Of a stretch of 53,225 nt of DNA, positions 7,785 through 17,373 are shown piece after piece. The notes beneath the pieces were generated by a model, which worked only from the letters and a program-made list of their open reading frames with translations, was not told the origin of the DNA and searched no databases. This DNA is from Arenimonas sp. (lineage in GTDB: Bacteria > Pseudomonadota > Gammaproteobacteria > Xanthomonadales > Xanthomonadaceae), in NCBI GenBank assembly GCA_026398695.1, contig JAPLSJ010000080.1, positions 1-53,225 on the forward strand, in the 5' to 3' direction. Positions within the stretch are counted from its first letter, which is position 1, and each line of letters starts with the position of its first letter. Position numbers and translations under genes: made by a program.

Positions 7785-8267
7785 TTACTTCTTGGGCTTG
7801 GGCTTGGGCTTGGGCTGCAGCATCGTGCCGGTGCAGTGTTCGGAGCCGCAGCGGCAGGCCCAGAGCTTCTTGAGCTTGGCGGTGTGCGCTTCGGCCAGCA
7901 CGATGCCGTAGTTGTAGGTGAGCTCCTCGCCTTTGGCGATGTCGCGCATGGCCTCGATGAAGATCTTGTCCTTGCGCTTCTTCTTGCCGTCCTCGAGCCA
8001 GGCGGCCTCGCAGTTCGGGTCGCAGCTGTGGTTGATCCAGCGGGCGTCGTTGCCGTCCACGTTGGCGTCGATCACGTACTTGTCGTTGAGCGTGAACAGG
8101 AAGGTGTGGCCGGTATCGGCCTCCTCGGCGTAAACCCGGTCCACCTCCGCGTGCGTGCGCAGCAGGCCCTTGTAGCGGATCACGCGCTCGCCTTTCTTGA
8201 TGGGCGCGCTGGCGAAGACGCCGTTGCCGTGGATGGCGGACTGGCGGGCTTCGATCTTCTTGGGCAT
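7785..8267 (-). CDS. SET-domain protein-lysine methyltransferase
   Basis: The 160-residue protein is almost only a SET domain. It has GNGVFASAPIKKGERVI (14-30), the S-adenosylmethionine-binding WINHSCDPNCEA (77-88), the GEELTYNYG pseudoknot segment (113-121), and a post-SET CxC-x4-C (Cys138, Cys140, Cys145) which, with Cys84 or Cys86 of NHSCDPNC, would bind zinc as in eukaryotic enzymes. It should transfer methyl groups to lysine of a protein substrate. It ends in a Lys-Pro tail KPKPKPKK encoded by hexanucleotide repeats. An ATG 30 bases upstream (8297) with GGGA ahead is an alternative start. The substrate is unknown; the H1-like protein at 44406-44807 is an attractive candidate. Confidence 0.87.
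   Translation of the reverse strand: MPKKIEARQSAIHGNGVFASAPIKKGERVIRYKGLLRTHAEVDRVYAEEADTGHTFLFTLNDKYVIDANVDGNDARWINHSCDPNCEAAWLEDGKKKRKDKIFIEAMRDIAKGEELTYNYGIVLAEAHTAKLKKLWACRCGSEHCTGTMLQPKPKPKPKK
7791..7814. repeat. CTTGGG hexanucleotide repeat, four copies
   Basis: Four perfect tandem CTTGGG units lie inside the 3' end of the SET-domain gene and encode its Lys-Pro tail. Unit length is a multiple of three, so slippage would change tail length without a frameshift. A shorter KPKPK run occurs in the ComEA-like gene near 17440-17460. Confidence 0.85.
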
Positions 8268-8369
8268 GGGGGATCCGGTGCGTGAATGAACGGCCATTGT
8301 CCCGCATCGGCGCGTGCGTTGCAGCCTCCTGCAAAGGCGTAACCTGAAGCCATCCCACAGGAGCAAGCC

Positions 8370-9404
8370 ATGGACTCGATCAACAGCTGGCGCGAAGAGA
8401 AGCAATCGGCGTGGCTTTACCGCGCGCTGGCCAAGGCCGAGCCCGACTCGCGCATCGCCGCGCTGTTCGTGTCGCTGGCCGAGGCCGCGGAGTCGCAGGC
8501 ACTGACCTGGGCCGAAACCGCCGCCAAGGATGGCGAGACCCTGCCGGCCAGCTTCGAGCCCTCCCAGCGGGCGCGGGTGGTGGCCAGCCTCGCCCGCCGC
8601 ATCGGGCCCCGGCGCGTGCGCCCTGCCCTGGCCGCGCTCAAGATCCGCGGCCTGTCGGCCTACACCGCGGCGCTGTCGGGCCACCTGCTGCCCACCGACC
8701 TGGCCCAGGTGGGCGTGGGCCACAAGGCCATCGGCGGCGGCAACCTGCGCGCGGCCATCTTCGGCGTCAACGACGGCCTGGTGTCCAACGCCAGCCTGAT
8801 CCTGGGCGTGGTGGGCGCCAGCGCGTCCACCGGCACGGTGCTGGCCACCGGCATCGCCGGCCTGCTGGCAGGCGCGCTGTCGATGGCGGCGGGCGAATAC
8901 GTGTCGGTGCGCTCGCAGCGCGAGCTGTTCGAGTACCAGATCGGCCTGGAGGCCGACGAGCTCAAGAAATACCCCGAAGCCGAAGCCGAAGAGCTGGCGC
9001 TGATCTACATCGCGCGCGGCATGGACCCGGTGCAGGCCCGCATCTTCGCCACGCAGCTGGTGTCCAACCCGGCGCAGGCGCTGGACGTGCTGGCGCGCGA
9101 GGAGCTGGGCCTCAACCCCGACGACTTGGGCTCGCCGATCGGTGCGGCCGTGTTCTCGTTCTGCGCCTTTACCGTGGGCGCGCTGGTGCCGCTGGTGCCG
9201 TTCTTCATGGGCAGCGCCCTGCCCAATGCCGCCTACATCGGCACCGGCCTGGCCGCGGCCGGCCTGTTCGGCACCGGCAGCGCCATGAGCCTGTTCACCG
9301 GCCGCAACCCCTGGCTGGGCGGCCTGCGCATGCTGGGCATCGGTGCGGCGGCGGGCGCCATCGTATTCGCCATCGGCGCCCTGATCGGGGTCGAGGTGGG
9401 CTGA
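8370..9404 (+). CDS. VIT1/CCC1-type transporter with N-terminal ferritin-like domain
   Basis: The 344-residue protein has a helical N-terminal part (1-105) like the ferritin-like domain of bacterial Fe/Mn exporters such as MbfA, and a C-terminal membrane domain with about five segments. AAIFGVNDGLVSNASLILGV (128-147) and GALSMAAGEYVSVRSQRE are VIT1/CCC1 signatures; they line the transport path for Fe(II) or Mn(II). In the N-terminal domain the position of the Glu and His ligands reads LAEAAESQALTW, so Ala40 and Gln43 stand where Glu and His are usual; the soluble domain may no longer bind iron. Inner membrane location. The gene lies just upstream of the SUF operon on the same strand. Confidence 0.85.
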   Translation: MDSINSWREEKQSAWLYRALAKAEPDSRIAALFVSLAEAAESQALTWAETAAKDGETLPASFEPSQRARVVASLARRIGPRRVRPALAALKIRGLSAYTAALSGHLLPTDLAQVGVGHKAIGGGNLRAAIFGVNDGLVSNASLILGVVGASASTGTVLATGIAGLLAGALSMAAGEYVSVRSQRELFEYQIGLEADELKKYPEAEAEELALIYIARGMDPVQARIFATQLVSNPAQALDVLAREELGLNPDDLGSPIGAAVFSFCAFTVGALVPLVPFFMGSALPNAAYIGTGLAAAGLFGTGSAMSLFTGRNPWLGGLRMLGIGAAAGAIVFAIGALIGVEVG

Positions 9405-9441
9405 TCCGGGCGGCGTTCACGCGCCGGCCATGGCGGGGGCC

Positions 9442-9467
9442 AGGATTAATAGTACAATTTCGGTCCT
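9442..9467 (+). promoter_or_regulatory. putative promoter/regulator site of the suf operon
   Basis: An AT-rich island in GC-rich surroundings holds a good -10, TACAAT (9453-9458), flanked by AGGA (9442-9445) and TCCT (9464-9467) as outer dyad arms. It is 28 bases before the first suf gene, where a SufR/IscR-type protein would bind for autoregulation. No convincing -35 is visible. The match to known IscR sites is weak, so the regulator assignment is inference. Confidence 0.4.
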
Positions 9468-9494
9468 GATTCACACCCCCGCCAGGCCGACGCC

Positions 9495-9944
9495 ATGCTT
9501 CGCGTCACCAAGCTCACCGATTACGCCACCGTGGTGCTGGCTGCCCTGGCCAGCGATCCCGGCCGCGTGCACTCCACCGCCGAGCTGGCCGAACGCGCCC
9601 GGCTCGAGCCCACCACCGTGGCCAAGGTGCTCAAGCCGCTGTCGCATGCGGGCCTGGTGGACGGCTTCCGCGGCGCCTCCGGCGGCTACCGCCTGGCCCG
9701 CCCCGCCGCCGAGATCCCGCTCATCGCCATCGTCGAAGCCATCGAAGGCCCGCTGGGCATGACCGAATGCTCGGGCGAACACTCCACCTGCGAACACGAG
9801 TCGCACTGCGGCGTGCAGGTGCACTGGCGCCGCATCAACGACGTCATCGCCGACGCGCTGGGCGGCGTCACGCTGGCCGACATGCTGCCGCGCGCGGTTT
9901 CCCCCAAATCCATCCCGCTGCAGCTGTCCGCGGCACGAGGCTGA
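9495..9944 (+). CDS. Rrf2-family SUF system regulator
   Basis: A 149-residue Rrf2 protein: N-terminal winged helix ([16 protein letters not shown], then [26 protein letters not shown]) with the Rrf2 [13 protein letters not shown] wing. Three cysteines, Cys92, Cys99 and Cys105, sit where IscR has its [2Fe-2S] ligands (92, 98, 104). It should sense cluster supply and repress the suf operon it heads. The next gene, sufB, starts one base after its stop. This regulator type replaces the isc-linked IscR in xanthomonads. Confidence 0.93.
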   Translation: MLRVTKLTDYATVVLAALASDPGRVHSTAELAERARLEPTTVAKVLKPLSHAGLVDGFRGASGGYRLARPAAEIPLIAIVEAIEGPLGMTECSGEHSTCEHESHCGVQVHWRRINDVIADALGGVTLADMLPRAVSPKSIPLQLSAARG

Positions 9945-9945
9945 C

Positions 9946-11384
<1,439 letters not shown>

Positions 11385-11385
<1 letters not shown>

Positions 11386-11960
11386 TGCGCCGCGTCCTTT
11401 CCCTGATCGCCCTGGGCCTGCTGGCGGGCTGCGCGCCGGCGCCGCAGGAGCAGGAGGCAGCCGCCACGCCGGCGCCGCTGCACACGTTCACCTTCTTCGT
11501 GAGCGACCTGCAGGCGCGCGACCCGCGCATCGCCGAAATCATCCAGTCCGACTGCGGCATGGTGGCGATCGCCCGCGTGCCGGCCATTCCGATCGACGAT
11601 CCACTGATCCTGCCCGACCTGGTGGTGCAGTACGACGAGGCCGGCGGCGAAGTGCACCGCTGGGCCAAGTCCTACTCCAGTCAGATCCTGGCCATTTCGG
11701 GCAATGAATTGTTCTTCGGCGCCAGCCCGGGCGGCGACGCCGGCCCGTTCCGCACCACGCCCGCGGGCGACATCACCGTGGCGGTGCCGCTGGCGAGCAA
11801 CCTCGAGGCCAACGCAAGCTTCGTCGAATGCCCGGCCTCGCTGGCCGCCTTCGCCGACATGTCGCTGGTGTCGTGCTACGAGACCACCGACGTGGCCGGC
11901 CGCAAGATCAACCTGGCCTGGGAAGCGGGCTGCCCCGCCGATGCGCTCGCCGCGCCCTGA
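11385..11960 (+). CDS. predicted lipoprotein inside the suf operon
   Basis: A 191-residue protein with a clear lipoprotein signal: MRRVLSLIALGLLAGC, Lys/Arg start, hydrophobic core and LAGC lipobox with Cys16. After it comes a Pro/Ala linker and a domain with three to four Cys (in IIQSDCGMVAIA, SFVECPASL, LVSCYETT and EAGCPADA) that could pair as disulfides in the periplasm. I recognise no family. Its ATG overlaps the sufB stop and its stop is 19 bases before sufC, so it is an integral part of the operon. A membrane-anchored periplasmic protein has no known place in the cytoplasmic SUF machine. Confidence 0.82.
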
Positions 11961-11979
11961 CCGCCTTATGGAAACCAAC

Positions 11980-12744
11980 ATGCTCAAGATCCAGAACCTC
12001 CACGTCCGCGTCGCCGGCAAGGACATCCTCAAGGGCCTGTCGCTGGACGTGAAGCCGGGCGAGGTGCACGCCATCATGGGCCCCAACGGCGCCGGCAAGT
12101 CCACGCTGGGCAACGTCATCGCCGGGCGCGAGGGCTACGAGGTGGTGGAAGGTTCGGTGCAGCTCGAAGGGCGCGACCTGCTGGCGCTGGAGCCCGAGGA
12201 GCGCGCCGCCGCCGGCGTGTTCCTGGCCTTCCAGTACCCGGTCGAGATCCCGGGCGTGAACAACACCTACTTCCTGCGCACCGCGCTCAACGCCCAGCGC
12301 AAGGCGCGCGGCGAAACCGAGCTCGACTCGATGCAGTTCCTCAAGCGCGTGCGCGAGAAGCTGGCCGTGCTCGACCTCAAGGACGAGCTGCTGCACCGCG
12401 CGGTGAACGAAGGCTTCAGCGGCGGCGAGAAGAAGCGCAACGAAATCTTCCAGCTGGCGCTGCTCGAACCCAAGCTCGCCATCCTGGACGAAACCGATTC
12501 GGGCCTGGACATCGACGCGCTCAAGGCCGTGGCCGACGGCGTGAACCTGATGCGCTCGCCCGAGCGCGCCTTCCTGGTGATCACGCACTACCAGCGCCTG
12601 CTCGACTACATCAAGCCCGACGTGGTGCACGTGCTGGCCGACGGCCGCATCGTCGAGACCGGCGGCCCCGAGCTGGCCCTGCAGCTGGAAGAACACGGCT
12701 ATGCCTGGGTGAAGGATCGCATCGCGCCGGGGGCGAAGGCCTGA
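11980..12744 (+). CDS. sufC: Fe-S assembly ATPase SufC
   Basis: The 254-residue ABC-type ATPase has Walker A GPNGAGKST, the signature FSGGEKKRNE, Walker B LAILDETDSGLD and the late His of VITHYQR. It powers conformational change in the SufBC2D scaffold. I chose ATG 11980 (MLKIQNLHVRV), the usual SufC N-terminus with GGAA ahead; an in-frame ATG 12 bases upstream would add four residues. sufD follows two bases after the stop. Confidence 0.96.
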   Translation: MLKIQNLHVRVAGKDILKGLSLDVKPGEVHAIMGPNGAGKSTLGNVIAGREGYEVVEGSVQLEGRDLLALEPEERAAAGVFLAFQYPVEIPGVNNTYFLRTALNAQRKARGETELDSMQFLKRVREKLAVLDLKDELLHRAVNEGFSGGEKKRNEIFQLALLEPKLAILDETDSGLDIDALKAVADGVNLMRSPERAFLVITHYQRLLDYIKPDVVHVLADGRIVETGGPELALQLEEHGYAWVKDRIAPGAKA

Positions 12745-12746
12745 GC

Positions 12747-14048
12747 ATGAGCGCCCTGCTGGAATCGATGAGCGCGGGCTTCGACGCCCTGCCCGCCGCG
12801 CTGGTGGACGCCCAGGGCCTGGGCGCGCCGCGCCACGCGGCCCTCGCGGCCGTGCTGGCCGACGGCCTGCCCGGCCCGCGCAGCGAAGCGTGGAAGTACA
12901 CGTCGCTGCGCGCGCTGTCGGCGCGACGTTTCGTTGCCGCTTCGGCCGCTGCCACGGTGGACCCGGCGCGGCTGGCCGACATTCCGTCGCCGCGCCTGGT
13001 GCTGGTGAACGGCCGCTTCGACGCGGCGCTGTCGAGCCTCGGCAACCTGCCCGACGGCGTTGAGCTGCAGCCGCTGTCGCAGGCGCTGGCCGGTGACGAC
13101 GCCCGCGCCGTGGCAGTGCTGGGCCGGCGCTACGACCGCGCCGACGAGCTGTTCGCGCGCCTCAACGGCGCGCTGGCTACCGATGGCGCGCTGCTGCGGG
13201 TGGCCACCGGCGTCGCCGTGGCCGTGCCGGTGCACCTGGTGTTCGTGGGTGTCGCCGCCGAGGGCGACGTCGCGATGCATCTGCGCCACCTGGTCGAACT
13301 GCGCAAGGACGCCTCGCTCACCGTGGTCGAACACCACCTGGCGCAGGGCGAGCATCGCCACCTCGCCAACCACCTGGTGCACGTGCACCTGGCCGGCGGC
13401 GCGCGCCTCGTGCATGCCCGCGTGCAGGACGAAAGCACCGGCGCCAGCCTGCTGGCCCGCACCGACGCGGTGCTGGCCTCGGACAGCGAATACCGCCGCG
13501 TGGACCTGGAGCTTGGCGCCGGCCTGTCGCGGCACGAGCTCAATGTCGCACTGCAGGGCGAGCGCGCCAGCGTCATCGCCGGCGGCATGTTGCTGGCCGA
13601 CGGCCGCCGCCACCTCGACACCCGCCTGGGCATCGAGCACCAGGCCCGCGACACCCGCTGCGAACTGCCCTGGCGCGGCCTGGCCGACGAACGCGGCCGC
13701 GCGGTCTTCCACGGCGGCATCACCATCCATGCCGGCGCCGACGGCTCCGACGCCGCGCTGTCGAACAAGAACCTGCTGCTGTCCGACGCGGCCGAGATCG
13801 ACACCCAGCCGGTGCTGGTGATCCACGCCGACGAAGTGAAGGCCGCGCACGGCGCCACCGTCGGCCGGCTGGACGAGACCGCGCTGTTCTACCTGCGCAG
13901 CCGCGGCATCGGCCGCGCGCAGGCCAGGGCGCTGCTGATCCAGGCCTTCCTGCGCGAGCCGCTGTCGGTGCTGGCCAACGGCGCGCTGTCCGAATCCCTG
14001 GGCACCCTGGTCACGCAGCGCCTCGACCGCAAGGACCTGTCCGCATGA
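12747..14048 (+). CDS. sufD: Fe-S cluster assembly protein SufD
   Basis: A 433-residue SufB paralogue with the SufD C-terminal signature LDETALFYLRSRGIGRAQA and the preceding KAAHGATVGRLDE, which holds the conserved His used with SufB for cluster assembly. It helps iron entry to the SufBC2D scaffold. The N-terminal segment GPRSEAWKYTSLRAL is the SufD start motif. Its stop overlaps sufS by four bases (ATGA). Confidence 0.95.
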   Translation: MSALLESMSAGFDALPAALVDAQGLGAPRHAALAAVLADGLPGPRSEAWKYTSLRALSARRFVAASAAATVDPARLADIPSPRLVLVNGRFDAALSSLGNLPDGVELQPLSQALAGDDARAVAVLGRRYDRADELFARLNGALATDGALLRVATGVAVAVPVHLVFVGVAAEGDVAMHLRHLVELRKDASLTVVEHHLAQGEHRHLANHLVHVHLAGGARLVHARVQDESTGASLLARTDAVLASDSEYRRVDLELGAGLSRHELNVALQGERASVIAGGMLLADGRRHLDTRLGIEHQARDTRCELPWRGLADERGRAVFHGGITIHAGADGSDAALSNKNLLLSDAAEIDTQPVLVIHADEVKAAHGATVGRLDETALFYLRSRGIGRAQARALLIQAFLREPLSVLANGALSESLGTLVTQRLDRKDLSA

Positions 14049-15268
14049 GCACGCGCCCCGACTGGCTGCGCATCCGCGCCGACTTCCCGGTGCTCACGCG
14101 CCAGGTGCACGGCAAGCCGCTGGTGTACCTGGACTCGGCCAACACCTCGCAGAAGCCGCAGGCGGTGATCCGGGCGATGGACGAGTTCTACCGCGAGCGC
14201 AACGCCAACGTCTCGCGCGCGGTGCACACGCTGGGCAGCGAGGCCACCGAGGCCTACGAGGGCGCCCGCACCAGGCTGGCGGCCTTCATCAACGTGCCGG
14301 CCGACGAGCTCGTGCTCACCTCGGGCACCACCTTCGCCATCAACCTGGTGGCGTACAGCTGGGCCATGCCGCGCCTGAAGGCCGGCGACACGATCCTGCT
14401 CACGCTGATGGAGCACCACGCCAACATCGTGCCCTGGCAGCTGGTGGCCGAGCGCACGGGCGCCCGCATCAAGGTCGTTGGCATCACGCCCACCGGCGAG
14501 CTCGACCTGGACGACCTGCACGCGAAGATGACGCCGGACGTGAAGCTGCTGGCCTTCACGCACGTGTCGAACGTGCTGGGCACGGTGAACCCGGTGGCCG
14601 CGATCTGCCGGGAAGCGCGCAAGCGCGGCATCGTGACCCTGGTGGACGGCTCGCAGGCGCTGCCGCACCGCGCGGTGGACATCCCGGCGCTGGGCTGCGA
14701 CTTCTACGCCTTCACCGGCCACAAGATGCTCGGGCCCACCGGCACCGGCGGCCTGTGGGCGCGGCGCCAGCACCTGCGCGACATGCCGCCGTTCCTGGGC
14801 GGCGGCGAGATGATCAAGGAAGTGCGCTTCGACAAGACCGTCTACAACGACCCGCCGCACAAGTTCGAAGCGGGCACGCCCAACATCGCCGGCGTGGTCG
14901 GCCTGGGCGCGGCGGTGGATTACCTGCGCGGCATCGGCATGGCCGACATCGAGGCGCGCGAACAGGCGCTGCTGAAGCTGGCCGAGGAGCGCCTGTCGAC
15001 GATCCCGGGCCTGCGCATCGTCGGCACGGCGCCGGGCAAGGCGGCGGTCATCAGCTTCCTGGTGGAGGGCGCGCACGCGCACGACCTCGCCACGCTGCTG
15101 GACCTGGAGGGCGTGGCCGTGCGCTCGGGCCACCACTGCGCGCACCCGCTGATGGCGCACCTGGGCGTAGCGGCCACGTGCCGCGCATCGCTGGCGTTCT
15201 ACAACACCCACGCCGAGATCGAGCGCCTCGGCGACGCCATCGAAAAAACCCGCAAACTCCTCGCCTAG
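14045..15268 (+). CDS. sufS: cysteine desulfurase SufS
   Basis: The 407-residue PLP enzyme removes sulfur from cysteine for cluster building. The PLP lysine lies in FTGHKMLGPTG; the catalytic Cys lies in VRSGHHCAHPLM, the short-loop context of type II desulfurases (SufS/SelB-like) rather than IscS. MEHHANIVPWQ is the PLP-stacking region. No separate sufE or sufU lies in the operon, so the sulfur acceptor must be encoded elsewhere. A strong palindromic repeat begins directly after its TAG. Confidence 0.95.
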   Translation: MSTRPDWLRIRADFPVLTRQVHGKPLVYLDSANTSQKPQAVIRAMDEFYRERNANVSRAVHTLGSEATEAYEGARTRLAAFINVPADELVLTSGTTFAINLVAYSWAMPRLKAGDTILLTLMEHHANIVPWQLVAERTGARIKVVGITPTGELDLDDLHAKMTPDVKLLAFTHVSNVLGTVNPVAAICREARKRGIVTLVDGSQALPHRAVDIPALGCDFYAFTGHKMLGPTGTGGLWARRQHLRDMPPFLGGGEMIKEVRFDKTVYNDPPHKFEAGTPNIAGVVGLGAAVDYLRGIGMADIEAREQALLKLAEERLSTIPGLRIVGTAPGKAAVISFLVEGAHAHDLATLLDLEGVAVRSGHHCAHPLMAHLGVAATCRASLAFYNTHAEIERLGDAIEKTRKLLA

Positions 15269-15321
15269 AAAATATACCAGGTACATTTTCAGGCTCGATG
15301 AAAATGTACCTGGTACATTTT
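15269..15321. repeat. double palindrome in the suf operon
   Basis: Two inverted arms of 23 bases (15269-15291 and 15299-15321), one mismatch, with a 7-base loop. Each arm is itself nearly palindromic around GTACC-N-GGTAC flanked by AAAAT/ATTTT. It starts on the base after the sufS stop. No T-tract follows, so it is not an ordinary terminator; it may be a dispersed REP-like element or an mRNA-stabilising hairpin between sufS and the two last genes. Confidence 0.8.
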
Positions 15322-15343
15322 CCCTGACCCAGGAAACATGACG

Positions 15344-15877
15344 ATGAGCTGGCTTTCCCCGCTGACCTTCCGCGCCGCCGTGCCGGCCGACGCCGAGACC
15401 GTGGTGGGCCTGGTGGAATCGGCCTATCGCGGCGAGGCCAGCCGCACCGGCTGGACCACCGAGGCCGACCTGCTCGACGGGCGCCGCACCGGCGTGGACG
15501 ACGTGCTGGCCAGCATCGCGCAGCCGCAGAGCCAGGTGATGCTGGCCGAACGCGACGGCAGGTTGCTGGCCTGCGCCCACGTGGCGGTGGACGACGGCGC
15601 GGGCTATTTCGGCATGTTCTCGGTGGTGCCGGGGCTGCAGCGCGCCGGTGTCGGCAAGCAGGTGCTGGCCGAGGCCGAGCGCATCGCGCGTGACGTCTAC
15701 GGCCAGCGCACCATGCGCATGACCGTGATCGACGTGCGCGACGAGCTGATCGCCTACTACGAGCGCCGCGGCTACCGCCGCACCGGCATCAAGAAGCCCT
15801 TCCCCTACGGCGACGCGCGCTTCGGCCTGCCCAAGCGCGACGACCTGCGCTTCGAAGTGCTGGAGAAATCGCTGTGA
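15344..15877 (+). CDS. GNAT-family N-acetyltransferase
   Basis: A 177-residue GNAT enzyme: acetyl-CoA-binding motif A is FSVVPGLQRAGVGKQVLAEAE, with the Q/R-x-x-G-x-G/A pattern, followed by VYGQRTMRMTVIDVRDELIAYYERRGYRRTG (motif B). ATG 15344 is preferred because AGGA lies nine bases ahead; the ATG two codons earlier is too close to it. The substrate is unknown. It is the seventh gene of the suf-direction cluster and overlaps the next gene by GTGA. Confidence 0.85.
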   Translation: MSWLSPLTFRAAVPADAETVVGLVESAYRGEASRTGWTTEADLLDGRRTGVDDVLASIAQPQSQVMLAERDGRLLACAHVAVDDGAGYFGMFSVVPGLQRAGVGKQVLAEAERIARDVYGQRTMRMTVIDVRDELIAYYERRGYRRTGIKKPFPYGDARFGLPKRDDLRFEVLEKSL

Positions 15878-16188
15878 GCCCTTGGGTGCGCGTGTGCGCC
15901 ATGGCCGAGCTGCTGCCGGGTGAGTCGAAGGTGGCCTGGGACGGCGACACGCCGATCCTGGTGGTGAACCTGGACGGCCAGCTGTACGCGCTCGAAGACA
16001 AGTGCAGCCACGAGGACTTCGAGCTCAGCGCCGGCGCGATCGACGGCGGGCAGATCGAATGCACCCTGCACGGCGCGCGCTTCGACCTGCGCACCGGCGA
16101 AGCGCTGTGCGCGCCGGCCTATGCGCCGGTGCCGCGGTTCCCGGTGAAAGTGGAAGATGGCGCCGTCTGGACCCGCGACGACCGCTGA
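15874..16188 (+). CDS. Rieske-type [2Fe-2S] ferredoxin
   Basis: A 104-residue protein that is one Rieske domain: Cys44-x-His46 in DKCSHEDFEL and Cys63-x2-His66 in ECTLHGARFD. It resembles ferredoxin subunits of non-heme iron oxygenases, which carry single electrons. Starts at GTG, overlapping the acetyltransferase stop. No oxygenase partner lies nearby; genes of this kind commonly close the suf operon in xanthomonads, so it may be a client or helper of SUF. Convergent with the HutD-like gene, three bases between stops. Confidence 0.88.
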   Translation: MSPWVRVCAMAELLPGESKVAWDGDTPILVVNLDGQLYALEDKCSHEDFELSAGAIDGGQIECTLHGARFDLRTGEALCAPAYAPVPRFPVKVEDGAVWTRDDR

Positions 16189-16191
16189 GCG

Positions 16192-16776
16192 CTAGAGCGG
16201 GCTGATTTTCGCCAGCAGCAGTTCGCCGCCGCCGTCGATGATGCGGCGCGAGGGGGCGTCGGCGTCGGGCGACAGCAGGGCGCTGTCGCCCTGTTCCAGC
16301 CGCACCGGCCGCGCCAGGTCCTTGAAATGCGCCTGGCCGCGGATCAGGTGGATCAGCCAGGTGGTGCCCGGTTCGGCGAAGAACACCATCGCTCCCACCA
16401 GCGGCCGGTGCAGCACCGTCACCTGCACCGCGTCGCGGCGCCAGATCAGGTTGAAGTCGTGCGTGGGGCCGTTCACCAGCTCGGCCGACAGCGGCCGCTC
16501 GCCGCTGAACCGGATGCGCTCGTGCGGCGGGTTGAGCGTCACGGTCTCGCCATCGTCGAAAGTCAGGCGCATGCCCTCGCCCGCCAGCAGCACCAGCTCG
16601 CGGTCGCAGCCGGGGAAAGCGGAGAACGGCGCGTCCTGGTCGATCTCGGCGATCGAGGCGCGCCATTGCCACTCCGCGCTGCCCTCGGGATGGCGATGGA
16701 TTTCCCGCGTCCAGCCGCGCTCGTTGCGCCAGCGCTCGCGACGGTATTCGTGGGCGGGCAGGTGCAGGATTCGCAT
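16192..16776 (-). CDS. HutD/Ves-family protein
   Basis: A 194-residue bicupin-like protein. WRASIAEIDQDAPFSAFPGCDRELVLLAGEGMRL is the HutD/Ves signature, and FNLIWRRD and FFAEPGTTWLIHLIRGQ continue the family pattern. HutD-type proteins occur with histidine-use genes in pseudomonads and as the stand-alone cold-linked protein Ves; the biochemical role is not settled. There are no hut genes nearby, so the name only reflects the fold. Start ATG 16776 gives the usual length. Confidence 0.8.
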   Translation of the reverse strand: MRILHLPAHEYRRERWRNERGWTREIHRHPEGSAEWQWRASIAEIDQDAPFSAFPGCDRELVLLAGEGMRLTFDDGETVTLNPPHERIRFSGERPLSAELVNGPTHDFNLIWRRDAVQVTVLHRPLVGAMVFFAEPGTTWLIHLIRGQAHFKDLARPVRLEQGDSALLSPDADAPSRRIIDGGGELLLAKISPL

Positions 16777-16853
16777 CAGGGGACGCCGGGGCCCGTGTAC
16801 GGGGAAGTCATGCCCGGAAGTCTAGCGCAGGCGTCCCCGCGACTTCATCGGCG

Positions 16854-17348
16854 TCACCCGGGCGGCAACCAGGCCGTGTTCCAGTACGGATAATCGCCCA
16901 GCCGTTCCACCAGCCCCGCGCGCAGCGGATTGGCCACCAGCCAGCACGCGGCCTGCGCCGGATCCTCGCCGACCGGCAGCAGGCGATCGCCGAAGCCGCG
17001 CCCCCACAGCCAGCCGTTGACGCGATGCCGGTCGTCCACCGCCCGCGAGGTGATGGCCTTGAAGCGCCCCACCAGGGTGGACAGCGTGTCGCGCTCGCCC
17101 AGCGTCACCAGGCCATGCCAGTGGTCGGGCATCAGCACCCACGCGCGCACGCGGGAATCGCGCCAGGGCCAGGTGGCGGTGTGGATGCGGCACACCGCGC
17201 GCGCCGCCTCGTCGTCGCGGAACACCGGCCGCCGGTACAGCGTCGGCACGGTCAGCACATAGGTCTGGCCGGGCGCGGAGCGCCGCGCCAGGCGCTGGGC
17301 GCGCAGGCTGCGCACGCCGCCATGGCCGGCCGGCAGTAGCACGGACAT
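16854..17348 (-). CDS. REP-associated transposase (RAYT-like, Y1/HUH), catalytic Tyr replaced
   Basis: The 164-residue protein has the RAYT pattern: TYVLTVPTLYRRPVF, WVLMPDHWHGLVTLGE with the metal-binding HUH pair His76/His78, LVGRFKAITSRAV, and CWLVANPLRAGLVERLGDYPYWN. RAYTs cut single-stranded REP palindromes using one Tyr located four residues before the NP of this last motif; here that place is Trp136 (codon TGG). The enzyme may therefore be inactive or re-purposed as a binder. The only other Tyr nearby are in GDYPYWN, after the usual site. REP pairs of the GTGG kind are present at 34.2-34.8 kb. Confidence 0.83.
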   Translation of the reverse strand: MSVLLPAGHGGVRSLRAQRLARRSAPGQTYVLTVPTLYRRPVFRDDEAARAVCRIHTATWPWRDSRVRAWVLMPDHWHGLVTLGERDTLSTLVGRFKAITSRAVDDRHRVNGWLWGRGFGDRLLPVGEDPAQAACWLVANPLRAGLVERLGDYPYWNTAWLPPG

Positions 17349-17373
17349 CGGGAAGCCTCGGGGTCGACGTTGG

